DNA of 64,000 nt. It comes from Gilichinskyi gelida. GTDB lineage: Bacteria; Acidobacteriota; Thermoanaerobaculia; Gp7-AA8. Shown in pieces: positions 21,988 to 30,900 of this stretch. Each line of letters starts with the position of its first letter. Position 1 is the stretch's first letter. The notes beneath the pieces were generated by a model, which saw nothing but the letters and a program-made list of their open reading frames with translations, had not been told where the DNA came from and did not search any database. The stretch spans positions 180,346 to 244,345 of the forward strand of contig JBBPII010000007.1 of NCBI GenBank assembly GCA_038040385.1, in the 5' to 3' direction. Both the position numbers and the translations under genes were made by a program.

Positions 21988-22182
21988 CTAGCCCGGTGGT
22001 GCGCCGAGCCGACAATCTTCGAACGCCTTCACGATCAACTGCTTCACTCGCTCGAATGAGCCGCGCCATCCGCCGCTGCCATCGTCGCCGCGGGGAGCGG
22101 CCAAAGCAGCCTGCGCGCTCAGAATTGTGAACAGCGCGAGGATGACGCCCGTCCGCCGGATGCGCTTGGACACACTTCGCAT
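21988..22182 (-). CDS. Small secreted peptide of the sigma-factor operon
   Basis: A 64-residue frame follows an AGGAGGG site placed three bases before its ATG. It starts with a signal peptide (RIRRTGVILALFTILSAQAALA) and leaves a mature peptide of about 35 residues (APRGDDGSGGWRGSFERVKQ, then LIVKAFEDCRLGAPPG) with one Cys. I recognise no family. It lies 85 bp downstream of the anti-sigma/TPR gene on the same strand and inside the 18-bp inverted repeats, so it may be regulated by, or signal to, that sigma system. Confidence 0.65.
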   Translation of the reverse strand: MRSVSKRIRRTGVILALFTILSAQAALAAPRGDDGSGGWRGSFERVKQLIVKAFEDCRLGAPPG

Positions 22183-22267
22183 AAGCCCTCCTTTCCCGCC
22201 GGCCGCTGGCCAGCGAAATGAGAGGGCGCCCTCAAAGATCCGGGGAGTGTCCGCGGAAGGTGAACCG

Positions 22268-23611
22268 TTACACTTCGGGAGGCGGAGGCACGAAAATCAG
22301 TTGCGGTTGATACTCCGTGCGGCTGAGAAATCGCTGCACGTCGCGGGCAACGCGCTTCGTCAGCTTGCCCGCGGCGGTGGCCTCCTTCACATATGCGAGC
22401 GCCGAGAGCGCGCCGGTCAGCTTGCCCGCCTTGGTAAACGTCTCGACGACGCCGTCCAGGAGCTTCGGTATCTGCCGCGCCCGATTGGTGGTGAACAGCA
22501 TCTCTGCGAGATCGACAGCGGCGATTGCTGCGTCGATTAGCATTTCGAGCTTGGTCAGTTCCGCAACGGTGCTCCACATCCGCTCGATACCGTCGCTCGT
22601 TGCACTCTCTGCGAATACCAACCGCGCGAACGCCCATCGCGTGCGCGTCACTTCGGCGTCGAATCCCAACTGCATGAAGCACCGAAGCGCCTCATCGAGG
22701 AGCCGGCGCGCATCACGTAAATTGCGCAGCTCGATGTGGCAGTTACCAAGCGTGAGCGACTCTCGTGCAATCCAGATGCTGCTGCCGATCTCCTTGCCGT
22801 AGCGCAGGATGTCCTCGAAGATTGCAGCCGCGCCCCGGAAGTCCTGACGCTCGAATTGGATATCGCCTTGCAAGTGGCGAGCGCGCATGAAGCGATCCTT
22901 GTCGCCCAGGTGAAGTGCAGCGTTTGCCGAAAGTTCTGTAAGCTCCTCCGCCCGGCGCAGATGGTCCTGTGCGTAGAGTACCAACGCTCGAACGTAGAGA
23001 ATGGCCACCTGACCGATGCCGACGTGTCCGAGCTGGCCGAATTCAGCCTCCGCGGCATCAAGCGCTTCGAGCGTCTTCGGGAACTGCCCAAGACGGTAAA
23101 GAGCGTTTGCACATTCCTTGTGCGCCTGACCGCGCCACTCGTGGAGGGCTTTGGCAGGATAGCGTCCCGCCGGGAGCAAATCGGCGATGCGCCCCGCCGC
23201 CTTCGCGAGTGCGAGTGCGTAGCGTGGATCGCGCTCGCACATTCCGTTTGCACGTTTGCAGAGCGCGCGAACGGCACCGCCCGTGTGGAACCGCACGTCG
23301 TTAGGAAGGTCCTCCCACGCGAACCGAGCGGCCGACGCGTTATCGAAGTCGGCCAGCAAACTCTCGGCCTCTGCATCCTCCGTCGGACCGATCTCCGCGA
23401 GACACTTCAACGCAGCGACTCGCGGATCATCCACGAAGGCTACCCACGAATCCGGATCGCCGAGGCCCTCCTCGACGGCTCGCATGTCCTCGAGTAGTTG
23501 CTCGCATTCCGCGCACGAGCCCAGGTGCTCTTCGACGTACCGGCGATCATCGACAGACTCAGGATTCACGCGGTAGCGGCCGAGAACAGCCTTGCTCACG
23601 TGCTCGTTCAT
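22268..23611 (-). CDS. zf-HC2 anti-sigma-like protein with TPR repeats
   Basis: The 447-residue product begins with a zinc-finger anti-sigma motif: HVSKAVLGRYRV, then YVEEHLGSCAECEQLLEDM, the HxxxCxxC site of zf-HC2/ZAS domains. No membrane helix follows; instead residues about 120-400 form TPR-like helix pairs (ANALYRLGQFPKTLEALDAAEAEF, RHLQGDIQFERQDFRGAAAIFEDIL, TLGNCHIELRNLRDARRLLDEAL). It probably binds the sigma factor whose gene overlaps its start (ATGA at 23608) and senses a partner through the repeats. Such soluble ZAS-TPR proteins are frequent in Acidobacteriota. Confidence 0.8.
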   Translation of the reverse strand: MNEHVSKAVLGRYRVNPESVDDRRYVEEHLGSCAECEQLLEDMRAVEEGLGDPDSWVAFVDDPRVAALKCLAEIGPTEDAEAESLLADFDNASAARFAWEDLPNDVRFHTGGAVRALCKRANGMCERDPRYALALAKAAGRIADLLPAGRYPAKALHEWRGQAHKECANALYRLGQFPKTLEALDAAEAEFGQLGHVGIGQVAILYVRALVLYAQDHLRRAEELTELSANAALHLGDKDRFMRARHLQGDIQFERQDFRGAAAIFEDILRYGKEIGSSIWIARESLTLGNCHIELRNLRDARRLLDEALRCFMQLGFDAEVTRTRWAFARLVFAESATSDGIERMWSTVAELTKLEMLIDAAIAAVDLAEMLFTTNRARQIPKLLDGVVETFTKAGKLTGALSALAYVKEATAAGKLTKRVARDVQRFLSRTEYQPQLIFVPPPPEV

Positions 23612-24186
23612 GAGCTCTCTCTCATCCCGCTATAGATCGCGCGTGCCCGGCTACGGCAGAAGTGCAGCAGTCGCCGGATGTAGTTCGCCGTGGTGTTGCG
23701 ACTCTCGGCAATCGCGGGTGCTGTCTCGCCGCTGAGGTAGAACCGCTGCAGCGTGTCGCGGCAGCTCGGGCCGAGCCGTGCGAGCGTCGCGCTGATCACG
23801 AGATTGCGCACCACCCCATCGATCAGTTCATCGTTGGGTGTCGCCGCGCAGACCGCCTTGCCACAGAACAACTGCCGTTCGCTGCTGTCACGGCGCACGT
23901 GTTGCCGTGAGGCGTTGCAGATCGCGCCGATCAAGTAGGCGTGAAGGTCCCGAACGTTGTCCGGATTCGCCAGGTAGGTCGCGAACACATCGTGAACGAG
24001 GGCATCCACGTCGCCGCGCGAGATGCCGAACTTCCGCATCGCGATCCGCCGGAGAAGTGGCGCGTAGCCGGTGTAGATCGCCTCGAACCGTGTAACGGCC
24101 GAATCGGACGCCGCCGACGACGTGCGAGCCGCGAGCATCGCCGCTCCTGCCGTCGTCAGCCGCTCCGAAATCTCAGGGTGATCCAT
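23608..24186 (-). CDS. ECF-type RNA polymerase sigma factor
   Basis: The 192-residue product has sigma region 2 (RFEAIYTGYAPLLRRIAMRKFGISRGDVDALVHDVFATYLANPDNV, here cited by its ends RFEAIYTGYAPLL and ALVHDVFATYL) and region 4 (LVISATLARLGPSCRDTLQRFYLSGETAPAIAESRN, cited by GPSCRDTLQRFYL and ETAPAIAE). It should direct RNA polymerase to a special promoter set. Region 3 is absent, as in ECF factors. The anti-sigma/TPR gene overlaps its stop. Upstream, at 24236-24253, lies one arm of the inverted repeat, which contains CGTAACCT on the coding strand; an ECF -35 element of the GTAAC type is possible, which would mean autoregulation, but this is inference. Confidence 0.85.
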   Translation of the reverse strand: MDHPEISERLTTAGAAMLAARTSSAASDSAVTRFEAIYTGYAPLLRRIAMRKFGISRGDVDALVHDVFATYLANPDNVRDLHAYLIGAICNASRQHVRRDSSERQLFCGKAVCAATPNDELIDGVVRNLVISATLARLGPSCRDTLQRFYLSGETAPAIAESRNTTANYIRRLLHFCRSRARAIYSGMRESS

Positions 24187-24235
24187 GATCCGCTGACCGA
24201 GGAGTGTCGCAATCGAGGCGTTTCCCTACCCATTT

Positions 24236-24253
24236 AGGTTACGAAATGAGGGT
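24236..24253. repeat. 18-bp inverted repeat, right copy
   Basis: AGGTTACGAAATGAGGGT is the exact reverse complement of 21909-21926 and lies 50 bp upstream of the sigma-factor start. Confidence 0.85.
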
Positions 24254-24259
24254 TGCCAG

Positions 24260-24553
24260 ATGGAGAGACATCCATATAGTGCTGCTCAACTCCATCAAAT
24301 GATTCCCCACGCGATCGAACGCCAACCGCTCAATCGTCTCTTCGAAGACATCGTCGAAGGGATGCGCGTGTGGCCGGAGTCGGTGCCGCTGCGAGAGCGC
24401 GTCCTCGATCGACTGGCTGACCTCATGTTCTGCGCTGACGAGGTCTTGGAAATGATCGGTAGAGAACCGGCCGGACCGCTTCACGTCTGCGAGAAGCCGG
24501 TGAGGAAAGCTTACGACAGCATCAACTCTCTGATGAAGTCGCTGTGCGACTGA
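24260..24553 (+). CDS. Small protein of unknown function
   Basis: A 97-residue frame starts seven bases after the right inverted repeat (MERHPYSAAQLHQMIPHAIE). It is mainly helical with no signal peptide or membrane segment (RLFEDIVEGMRVWPESVPLR, DRLADLMFCADEVLEMIG). No Shine-Dalgarno is visible and I recognise no family. It points towards the surface-protein genes that follow and could belong with them or be spurious. Confidence 0.45.
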   Translation: MERHPYSAAQLHQMIPHAIERQPLNRLFEDIVEGMRVWPESVPLRERVLDRLADLMFCADEVLEMIGREPAGPLHVCEKPVRKAYDSINSLMKSLCD

Positions 24554-24571
24554 AGGAATGAAACCAATGTA

Positions 24572-24699
24572 TGAGGGGTGCGGAGACTTCATGAGCCCAG
24601 CAGATCGCATGGGTCTCCACGCCAACCTTGCCGAGCGGAATCCGATGGACCGGACCTGCGGCAGCATCTCTCCCGCTGCCCGGTACTCCGCACCCCTCA
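24572..24699 (+). ncRNA. Structured leader RNA candidate upstream of the surface-protein operon
   Basis: A perfect 14-bp stem (24572-24585 TGAGGGGTGCGGAG with 24686-24699) closes a region with several internal stems: CCCA/TGGG inside GGAGA/TCTCC (24583-24616), TCCG/CGGA near 24641-24653, and GGCAGC/GCTGCC near 24659-24680. This multi-branched plan resembles a riboswitch or small RNA. It ends 38 nt before the ATG of the next gene. I do not recognise a known class. Confidence 0.4.
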
Positions 24700-24737
24700 C
24701 CAATTCTCAGGTTCGTCCGCAGCCGAGAGGAGTAGCC

Positions 24738-25865
24738 ATGCGACGTTTTCTCGCCGTTGCCTTTGCACTCATGTGTGCCGAGGTCACCGCGACGGCAGGG
24801 CCTACGCATGTGATCCGATCGGCGAAGGTCGATCGGTCATCGCTGAATGTCGCCGCTCACGAAGTAGTCACGTTCACGGTCGATTTCGCGCAACCTGGCG
24901 TCGCGTCAGTTGGAGTTGTGGATCGCGACGGCTACGTGGTGCGCACCCTCGCGAAAGCCCAACCGGTGAGCGCCGGCCCGGTATCTTTCGGTTGGGATGC
25001 CCGCGATGACAGCGGCGAATTTGTGGCCGATGAGGCGTACTCGTTCAAGGTCGATTGGCGCGGAACCGGTGGCACGGACAGCTACTTCCCGGCCGACGCG
25101 CAAGTTCCGATGACGACGATCGACGCGCGATCGTACGACCGGCGGACGGCGACTCTTTCCTACACGCTCCCGCGGCCGTCGCGCGTTCACGTCCAAGCCG
25201 GGACCGCGGTTCTCGATCCGAAGACGAAGGAGCTCGTCGGGCCGGTCATGAAAACTATCGTCAACCGCGAGCCGCGCGTCGCCGGCGCGATCGCCGAGCA
25301 CTGGAGCGGGTTCGATGAGAGCGGCGCAATCTTCATCCCTGACCTGGAGAACTTCGTCGTCGCGATCGCGGCGAGCCCGCTGCCGGAGAACTCAGTCAGC
25401 ACATTCGGCAATCGTAAACACGCCTTCGTCGAAACGCTCGCCGCTCGGCGCGGACCTTCGCTCCTCACGCGACGAGATCATGGCGAACATCACGCCGGCT
25501 TGACGACGGTGGATGACACCTCGCCCCAGCTCATCATCGAGCCGCTCAATGCCATCTGGTCCGCGGCCGACCGTACATGGATTCTGACCGGGAAGGATGC
25601 GCTGCGGCTCCGCTTGTCCGTGAAAGGTCCGACTGCGGCAGCGTTTCGCGCTCAGCCGGCAAAGATCTTCCGTTTTGTGGATGGACGCCAGATCGCAACT
25701 GCGTCGCCGACGACGAAAGATGGCGTCATCGCAGTCCCTCTCGACGCACGCGGAGGCGTGCGGCGCGTTTCGGTGAATTGGAGGAGTGAGTGGGGTCCGC
25801 TTGCTGCCAACACGATTCAGATTCGTGTTGTGGCGGGTGAGACCGCCGCCGGAGGCACGCGATGA
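24738..25865 (+). CDS. Secreted protein with FlgD-like Ig domain
   Basis: The 375-residue product has a signal peptide (MRRFLAVAFALMCAEVTATA) after a GAGAGGAG site. Near residues 35-100 a FlgD-type Ig fold can be read: VGVVDRDGYVVRTLAKAQPVSAGPVSFGWDARDDSG, cited by its ends GVVDRDGYVVRTL and FGWDARDDSG, followed by ADEAYSFKV. Similar units (RPSRVHVQAGTAVLD, GFDESGAIFIPD) follow. Such domains occur in large secreted proteins of Acidobacteriota and often mediate assembly. The stop overlaps the next gene by 4 bp. It is the first of three consecutive secreted proteins leading to the RHS gene, so a role in displaying or exporting that protein is possible. Confidence 0.75.
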   Translation: MRRFLAVAFALMCAEVTATAGPTHVIRSAKVDRSSLNVAAHEVVTFTVDFAQPGVASVGVVDRDGYVVRTLAKAQPVSAGPVSFGWDARDDSGEFVADEAYSFKVDWRGTGGTDSYFPADAQVPMTTIDARSYDRRTATLSYTLPRPSRVHVQAGTAVLDPKTKELVGPVMKTIVNREPRVAGAIAEHWSGFDESGAIFIPDLENFVVAIAASPLPENSVSTFGNRKHAFVETLAARRGPSLLTRRDHGEHHAGLTTVDDTSPQLIIEPLNAIWSAADRTWILTGKDALRLRLSVKGPTAAAFRAQPAKIFRFVDGRQIATASPTTKDGVIAVPLDARGGVRRVSVNWRSEWGPLAANTIQIRVVAGETAAGGTR

Positions 25866-27895
25866 GACGAGCCGCCGTGCGGCGTCGAAAGTCGATTTGG
25901 GCCTCCCTCGCTCTCGTCGTCTGCGGAGCCGGATCAGCCCAGGCGCAGACGCTCACGATCGTGCCGCAGCAGGTGTACGTCCTGGAGTGTCAGGAAACGT
26001 TCGTCACGCTCACCGGCACGAATCTCACCGGCACGGCATCGACAATCGTCGAGTTCTCGGGTAGCAGTCAGCTCTTCGAGCTCGAACCGAACACCGCGAC
26101 GCCGACCAAGCTCGAGGTCTGGATACCGCTCGGCGTGGCGTACGCTACAGGCGAGTACTCGGTGACGGTCAAAGCGACGGACACCGGTAGCGGCACGCGC
26201 ACCATCGGGCCGGTGACGTTCTCGGTGGCTCAGCGGTCTGCGAACGCGCCGCCATTGCTTTCACTGCCCGAAGTCGTCATCGCGGAAACCACTTCGTCGT
26301 CCGGCGTGTTCGTCACCTTCGACGCGGGAGGGGCGAGCTGCGATCATGCGTCGGGGTCGCTCTTCCCGGTCGGAACGACCACCGTTACGTGCTCTGCTTC
26401 GAACAGCTTCGGGACGACGTCGGGCATTTTCTCGGTCGTCGTGACGAATACGGCGGGTTCTCCGCCGGCCTTCACGCTCCCAGAGGTGATCATCGCGGAG
26501 GCGACATCAGCTGCCGGAGCCGTCGTCTCGTTCGACGCACCAGGCGCTACCTGCGACCACGCCTCGGGCGCGACGTATCCGCTCGGCGATACGACGGTGA
26601 CGTGCTCGGCGACGAACAGCTTCGGGACGACGACCGTATCGATGACTGTCGCGGTGCTGGATACCACGCCGCCGGTTCTGAATCTCCCGGCCAATATCAG
26701 CACACCAAACCACGTCGTCACTTACACGGCCACGGCAAGCGATGCCGTGGACGGCTCGATCGCGCCGGCCTGCAATCCTCCCTCGGGATCGACCTTCCCG
26801 GACGGCACCACGGTCGTCCAGTGCGTGGCGACGGACACGCGTGGGAACGCCAGCTCCGGCACGTTCACCGTCACCGTGGTTGTGCCGCAGCTCTACGATT
26901 TCACTGCCTCGCAGAACGTCTACCAGCTGAACGCCGCGGCGAGCGATACGGTGGCCTACGCGTCGAACGTGCCGCTGACGCTGACCGAAACGCTCACGAT
27001 CCGATCGGACGCGACCGGACAGACGGTGCGGACGCTCTTTGACGGCGTGCGCGCAGCGGGGACGTACCAGGACGTGTGGAACGGAACCGACGACGCCGGC
27101 GTAGTCGTGCCGGATGGAACTTACCGCTACTTCGTAACGGTGTCCGCTAACGGCTCTACCTTCACATGGGACGACGGCACGCATTTCATGGGCACGGCTT
27201 TCACGTCAAGCCCATACGCGCTGTGCAGGAATGACGCGGGAGCGTTGGAGCCGTGCGAGTTCTCGAACGCAACCTTCGATCCCTACACGAATAAGCCGCT
27301 CAGGATCAACTACTGCGTGGGTAGCGGCGATCCGCCCGTATGCGGCGGCAGCGCGCCGTACATCGTGACCGTCAGGACGACGACGACTCCCGAGATCAGC
27401 GATGTCTGCGACACGTCGAACTGCATCCTGCGGGAGTACCAGTCGAGCGGCGCTCATGAAGTTGTCTGGTGGGGTCGGAGCATCGGAGGAGTCTTCAACG
27501 GGAGCGCTCCTCAGCTGGCGGTAATCCGGCGCAATGATACATGGCCGCGGAACGTCACCCTTGTCTATGGAACCGCGCCCTCAGTGCAGGTTGAGATTGC
27601 ACGACCGATCTTCACCCCCGGTGCCCCTACAGTCGGGAAAATCACGTTGACAGTCGGCTCGTTCCAGTCACGGCTCGTGACCGTGGCCGCCGAGTTTAGA
27701 AACACCGCCAACATGTCGCTGCTTCGAACGATCACGCTGAGCAACCAGGCGCCAGGTCAGATCGTTATCGTTTGGGATGGTCGCGCGGACAACGGCGCAT
27801 GGGTGGCTCCGGCCGTCTATGAGGTCACGCTCACGGTGAGGGACTCCGCCGGCAGCACGACCGTCCTCAAGCCACTAATCACGGTTCGTTACTGA
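25862..27895 (+). CDS. Secreted HYR- and FlgD-type Ig repeat protein
   Basis: The 677-residue product has a basic start, a signal peptide ending in SAQAQ, an IPT/TIG-like first domain (LTIVPQQVYVLECQETFVTL), two near-identical HYR-like units each holding CDHASGxxxPxGxTTVTCSAxNSFGTT, a third HYR unit (PPVLNLPANIST, PDGTTVVQCVATDTRGN), and two FlgD-like units (VRTLFDGVRAAGTYQDVWNG, VIVWDGRADNGAWV). The paired Cys in each HYR unit probably form disulfides. It is a surface or extracellular adhesin-like protein. It overlaps its upstream neighbour by 4 bp and lies 6 bp before the RHS gene, so all three form one operon. Confidence 0.85.
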   Translation: MRRAAVRRRKSIWASLALVVCGAGSAQAQTLTIVPQQVYVLECQETFVTLTGTNLTGTASTIVEFSGSSQLFELEPNTATPTKLEVWIPLGVAYATGEYSVTVKATDTGSGTRTIGPVTFSVAQRSANAPPLLSLPEVVIAETTSSSGVFVTFDAGGASCDHASGSLFPVGTTTVTCSASNSFGTTSGIFSVVVTNTAGSPPAFTLPEVIIAEATSAAGAVVSFDAPGATCDHASGATYPLGDTTVTCSATNSFGTTTVSMTVAVLDTTPPVLNLPANISTPNHVVTYTATASDAVDGSIAPACNPPSGSTFPDGTTVVQCVATDTRGNASSGTFTVTVVVPQLYDFTASQNVYQLNAAASDTVAYASNVPLTLTETLTIRSDATGQTVRTLFDGVRAAGTYQDVWNGTDDAGVVVPDGTYRYFVTVSANGSTFTWDDGTHFMGTAFTSSPYALCRNDAGALEPCEFSNATFDPYTNKPLRINYCVGSGDPPVCGGSAPYIVTVRTTTTPEISDVCDTSNCILREYQSSGAHEVVWWGRSIGGVFNGSAPQLAVIRRNDTWPRNVTLVYGTAPSVQVEIARPIFTPGAPTVGKITLTVGSFQSRLVTVAAEFRNTANMSLLRTITLSNQAPGQIVIVWDGRADNGAWVAPAVYEVTLTVRDSAGSTTVLKPLITVRY

Positions 27896-27901
27896 GGAGG
27901 C

Positions 27902-30900
27902 ATGGTGACACTGCGACGAGTGATATCTGTTCTCGCGGTCGTTCTCGCGAGCTTTCTCGCGGCCGACCTGACGGCGCAGACCTTCTGCGCGAAGCCGAAA
28001 CCGGTGCCCCAGCCGCCTCCGCCCGATCCGTATCCGCCCATCTGCGAGCCCAAGAAGTGCGATAAATGTTCAAAATCGCCGTGCTATCTCGCTACCGGCG
28101 CGTACGTGAATGAATTCGTCGACTTGCAGATCCCGACCGCGGGAATGTACCCGCTCACCGTCTCACGGCGCTACGACAGCAGCCGTCCGACGGACGGACC
28201 ACTTGGCGTCGGGTGGTCCACCAGTCTCACCGCTCGACTGTACTACGCGACCTATCTGAAGTCAGCGCCCAGCACGTACTCATACGAGGCGGATGTCGTC
28301 ATGCCGGATGGCGTGCTCTACAAGTTCACGATCAATGGCAATGGCGCGTTCACGGCGCCGCTCGGTCGCTATGACACACTGGTCCGAAACGGAGACGATA
28401 CGTTTTCACTCACCTTGCAGCACACTCGTTCGGTGTATCGCTTCAATGCGGATGGCTCGCTATCATCACTTACCGATGATTATGGAAACGTCATCAACTA
28501 CACGTACGACGCGCAGGGCCACGTCGAAACGATGGCGGACACCTCCGGGTCCGGCCGGTACATCAATGTCACCTGGGCGCTCGACGGTCGCATTGCATCG
28601 ATGGCGGACAACAGCGGCCGCGTTCTCAAATACTTCTACGAGACCGGAGACGGTACCCTGACCAGCTTTTCGGATCCGATTGCCTCGAACAGTTCCTCAC
28701 AGCGCTCCGCGTACTTTAGCTATGTTCCGAGCCGCTTCGCACCCGTTCTCAGCCGCATCGAGGATCGGTGGCACCGGTTGATCTCGGAACTGGAGTGGTA
28801 CCCAAACGGCAAGTTGAAGAGCTACACGGAGGGTTCGTTCAACGCGGCGAACCCGGCGTCATCGGAGGGCGAAAAATATACGTACTCCTACTTCGGGAAC
28901 GGAGCCACCAAGAATCATTCACTCGGAGGAAAGTCTTATCCCTTTTCTCCTAACGGCCTGGTCAACGATCAGGTGACCTACGACGGCCTCGGACAGCCGA
29001 TCAGCGTGCCGGGGCCGACCGGGGTTGTGACGAACTATACGTACGATGCGCGCGGCAACGTACGGACCTCGACGATCAACGGGGTGACGTGGACCTACGC
29101 CTACGACACGACGTTCCCGGACAACGTTCTCTCCGTCATCGCCTCGGATCCGAATTGGGGAGGATGGGCCTACGAATACAACCCCGCCGGCTCGACGGCG
29201 GCTGGCGCGCTGGCTCGCGTGCTTCGCATCCGGACCGATGCCACCACGCGAGACCAGGTCGCAAAGTATGTCTACGATGCGCACGGCCGGGTCACGAGCG
29301 TCACGGACGATAACCTCTTCTTAACCAGCTACGCGTACAACGCCGCCGAGGACCTCGTGGCAGTGACACGCGGCACCTTGACGACGACCTACGAATACGA
29401 CGCCCTCGGCCGCCAGACTTCAGTAACCACACCGGACAGCCAGAAAACATCGTTCACTTATGATGTCCTGGACCGGATCGCGTCGGTCACGCTCCCCAAA
29501 CCGACCGCGTCCTCGCCGCTGAACTTCGTGACCACTTACAGCTACGACGATTACGATTCAGTGACCGGGCTGGTGTTTACGAATGTCACAGACCCGAACG
29601 GCCGCATCACCAGGACCGGCTACGATGCCCCCGGCCATGTCGTGCAGGCGATCGATGCTGCCGGCAACCGCACCCAGTTCGTGTATCAGTATGGCCTGCT
29701 GAAGAAGGTCCGCGATGCAAACGACAACGAGACCTCGTATTCGTACAACGCCTCGCGAGATTTGACCGCGACCACCTTCCCCGATGGCGCCGCCGAGACG
29801 TACTACACCAGCAACGGTACCGTGCTCGCGAAAACAGATCGCAACGGACATCGGTTCGCATACGCGTACGATGGCTTCGCCCGCTTGAGCAGTGTCACCG
29901 TCGATTACTATTCGATGCTGGCATCGTACACATACACGGGGCAGAAGCTGACGCGGATTCAGGACCCCACGACCACGTTCCAGTACACGTATGACACGTC
30001 ATGGCGCCGTGCTTCAGAGGAAGTCGTCGGCGGCGAGAAGATCATCTTCACCTACCGACCGATGCCAGTGACCGGCTTCTCCTCTGCCGGTTCTCTTCTC
30101 GAGAGTTATGCCATCTCCCCACCGGCCGGAAGTCAGGATACGACTCGAGCGGTCATGTATCTGTATGACGGCAACGGTCGCATTTCGTACATCATCTGGA
30201 ACTGGACAGCCAGCGGGTTCGCCATCGATTATCACCCGAACGGCCAATACTCGCGCATCACCTATCCGAACGGGCAGTCTCGCACGTTCGCCTACGATAA
30301 TCAGGCTCGCTTGACGAACATCACGAACACGACGACGGCGGGACAGCCGCTCGCGTCGTTCGATTATGGCTACGATCACAACTGGGCCACGGGCATGGAT
30401 ACGATCCTGGGGCAGCGGACGAGCGTCACGGTAACCGGCTCTTCGGGCTTTCTGGAAAATGGCATGACAAAGTACTGGTACGACGACCTCTACCAGTTGA
30501 CCCGCGCAGACTACCCCAACGTCAACCACACCTACGAGGCATGGACGTATGATGCCATAGGCAATCGCACCACGTGGCGCCCGCCGGCCGGCTCTCTGAC
30601 TGCCTACACCTACTACAAGAATGGGGCGAATGCGAAGAACGGACAGCGTTTGAGACACGACGGCGCCGGCTCGCCCCGCGGCGTCATCGGCCCGGATTTC
30701 ACGTATGACGCGAATGGGAACGTGACCGCGACGACGACGGCAAGCGGATTCACGTGGGATTCGCTCAACCGCCTGACGTCGTTCGGCGGTGCGACGTACG
30801 CCTACGACTACCTTGGCCGCCGCAAGTCCGTGACCCGCAACGGGAGCACGACGCGCTATATTAGCCTCGGAATGCACACGGTCGGCGAGCGGAACACGAC

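Noticed and set aside
24558..24737. N-terminal extension of the FlgD-type protein starting at 24558
   Set aside because: The extension runs through the paired stems of the structured leader, while the ATG at 24738 has a ribosome site and starts a clear signal peptide.
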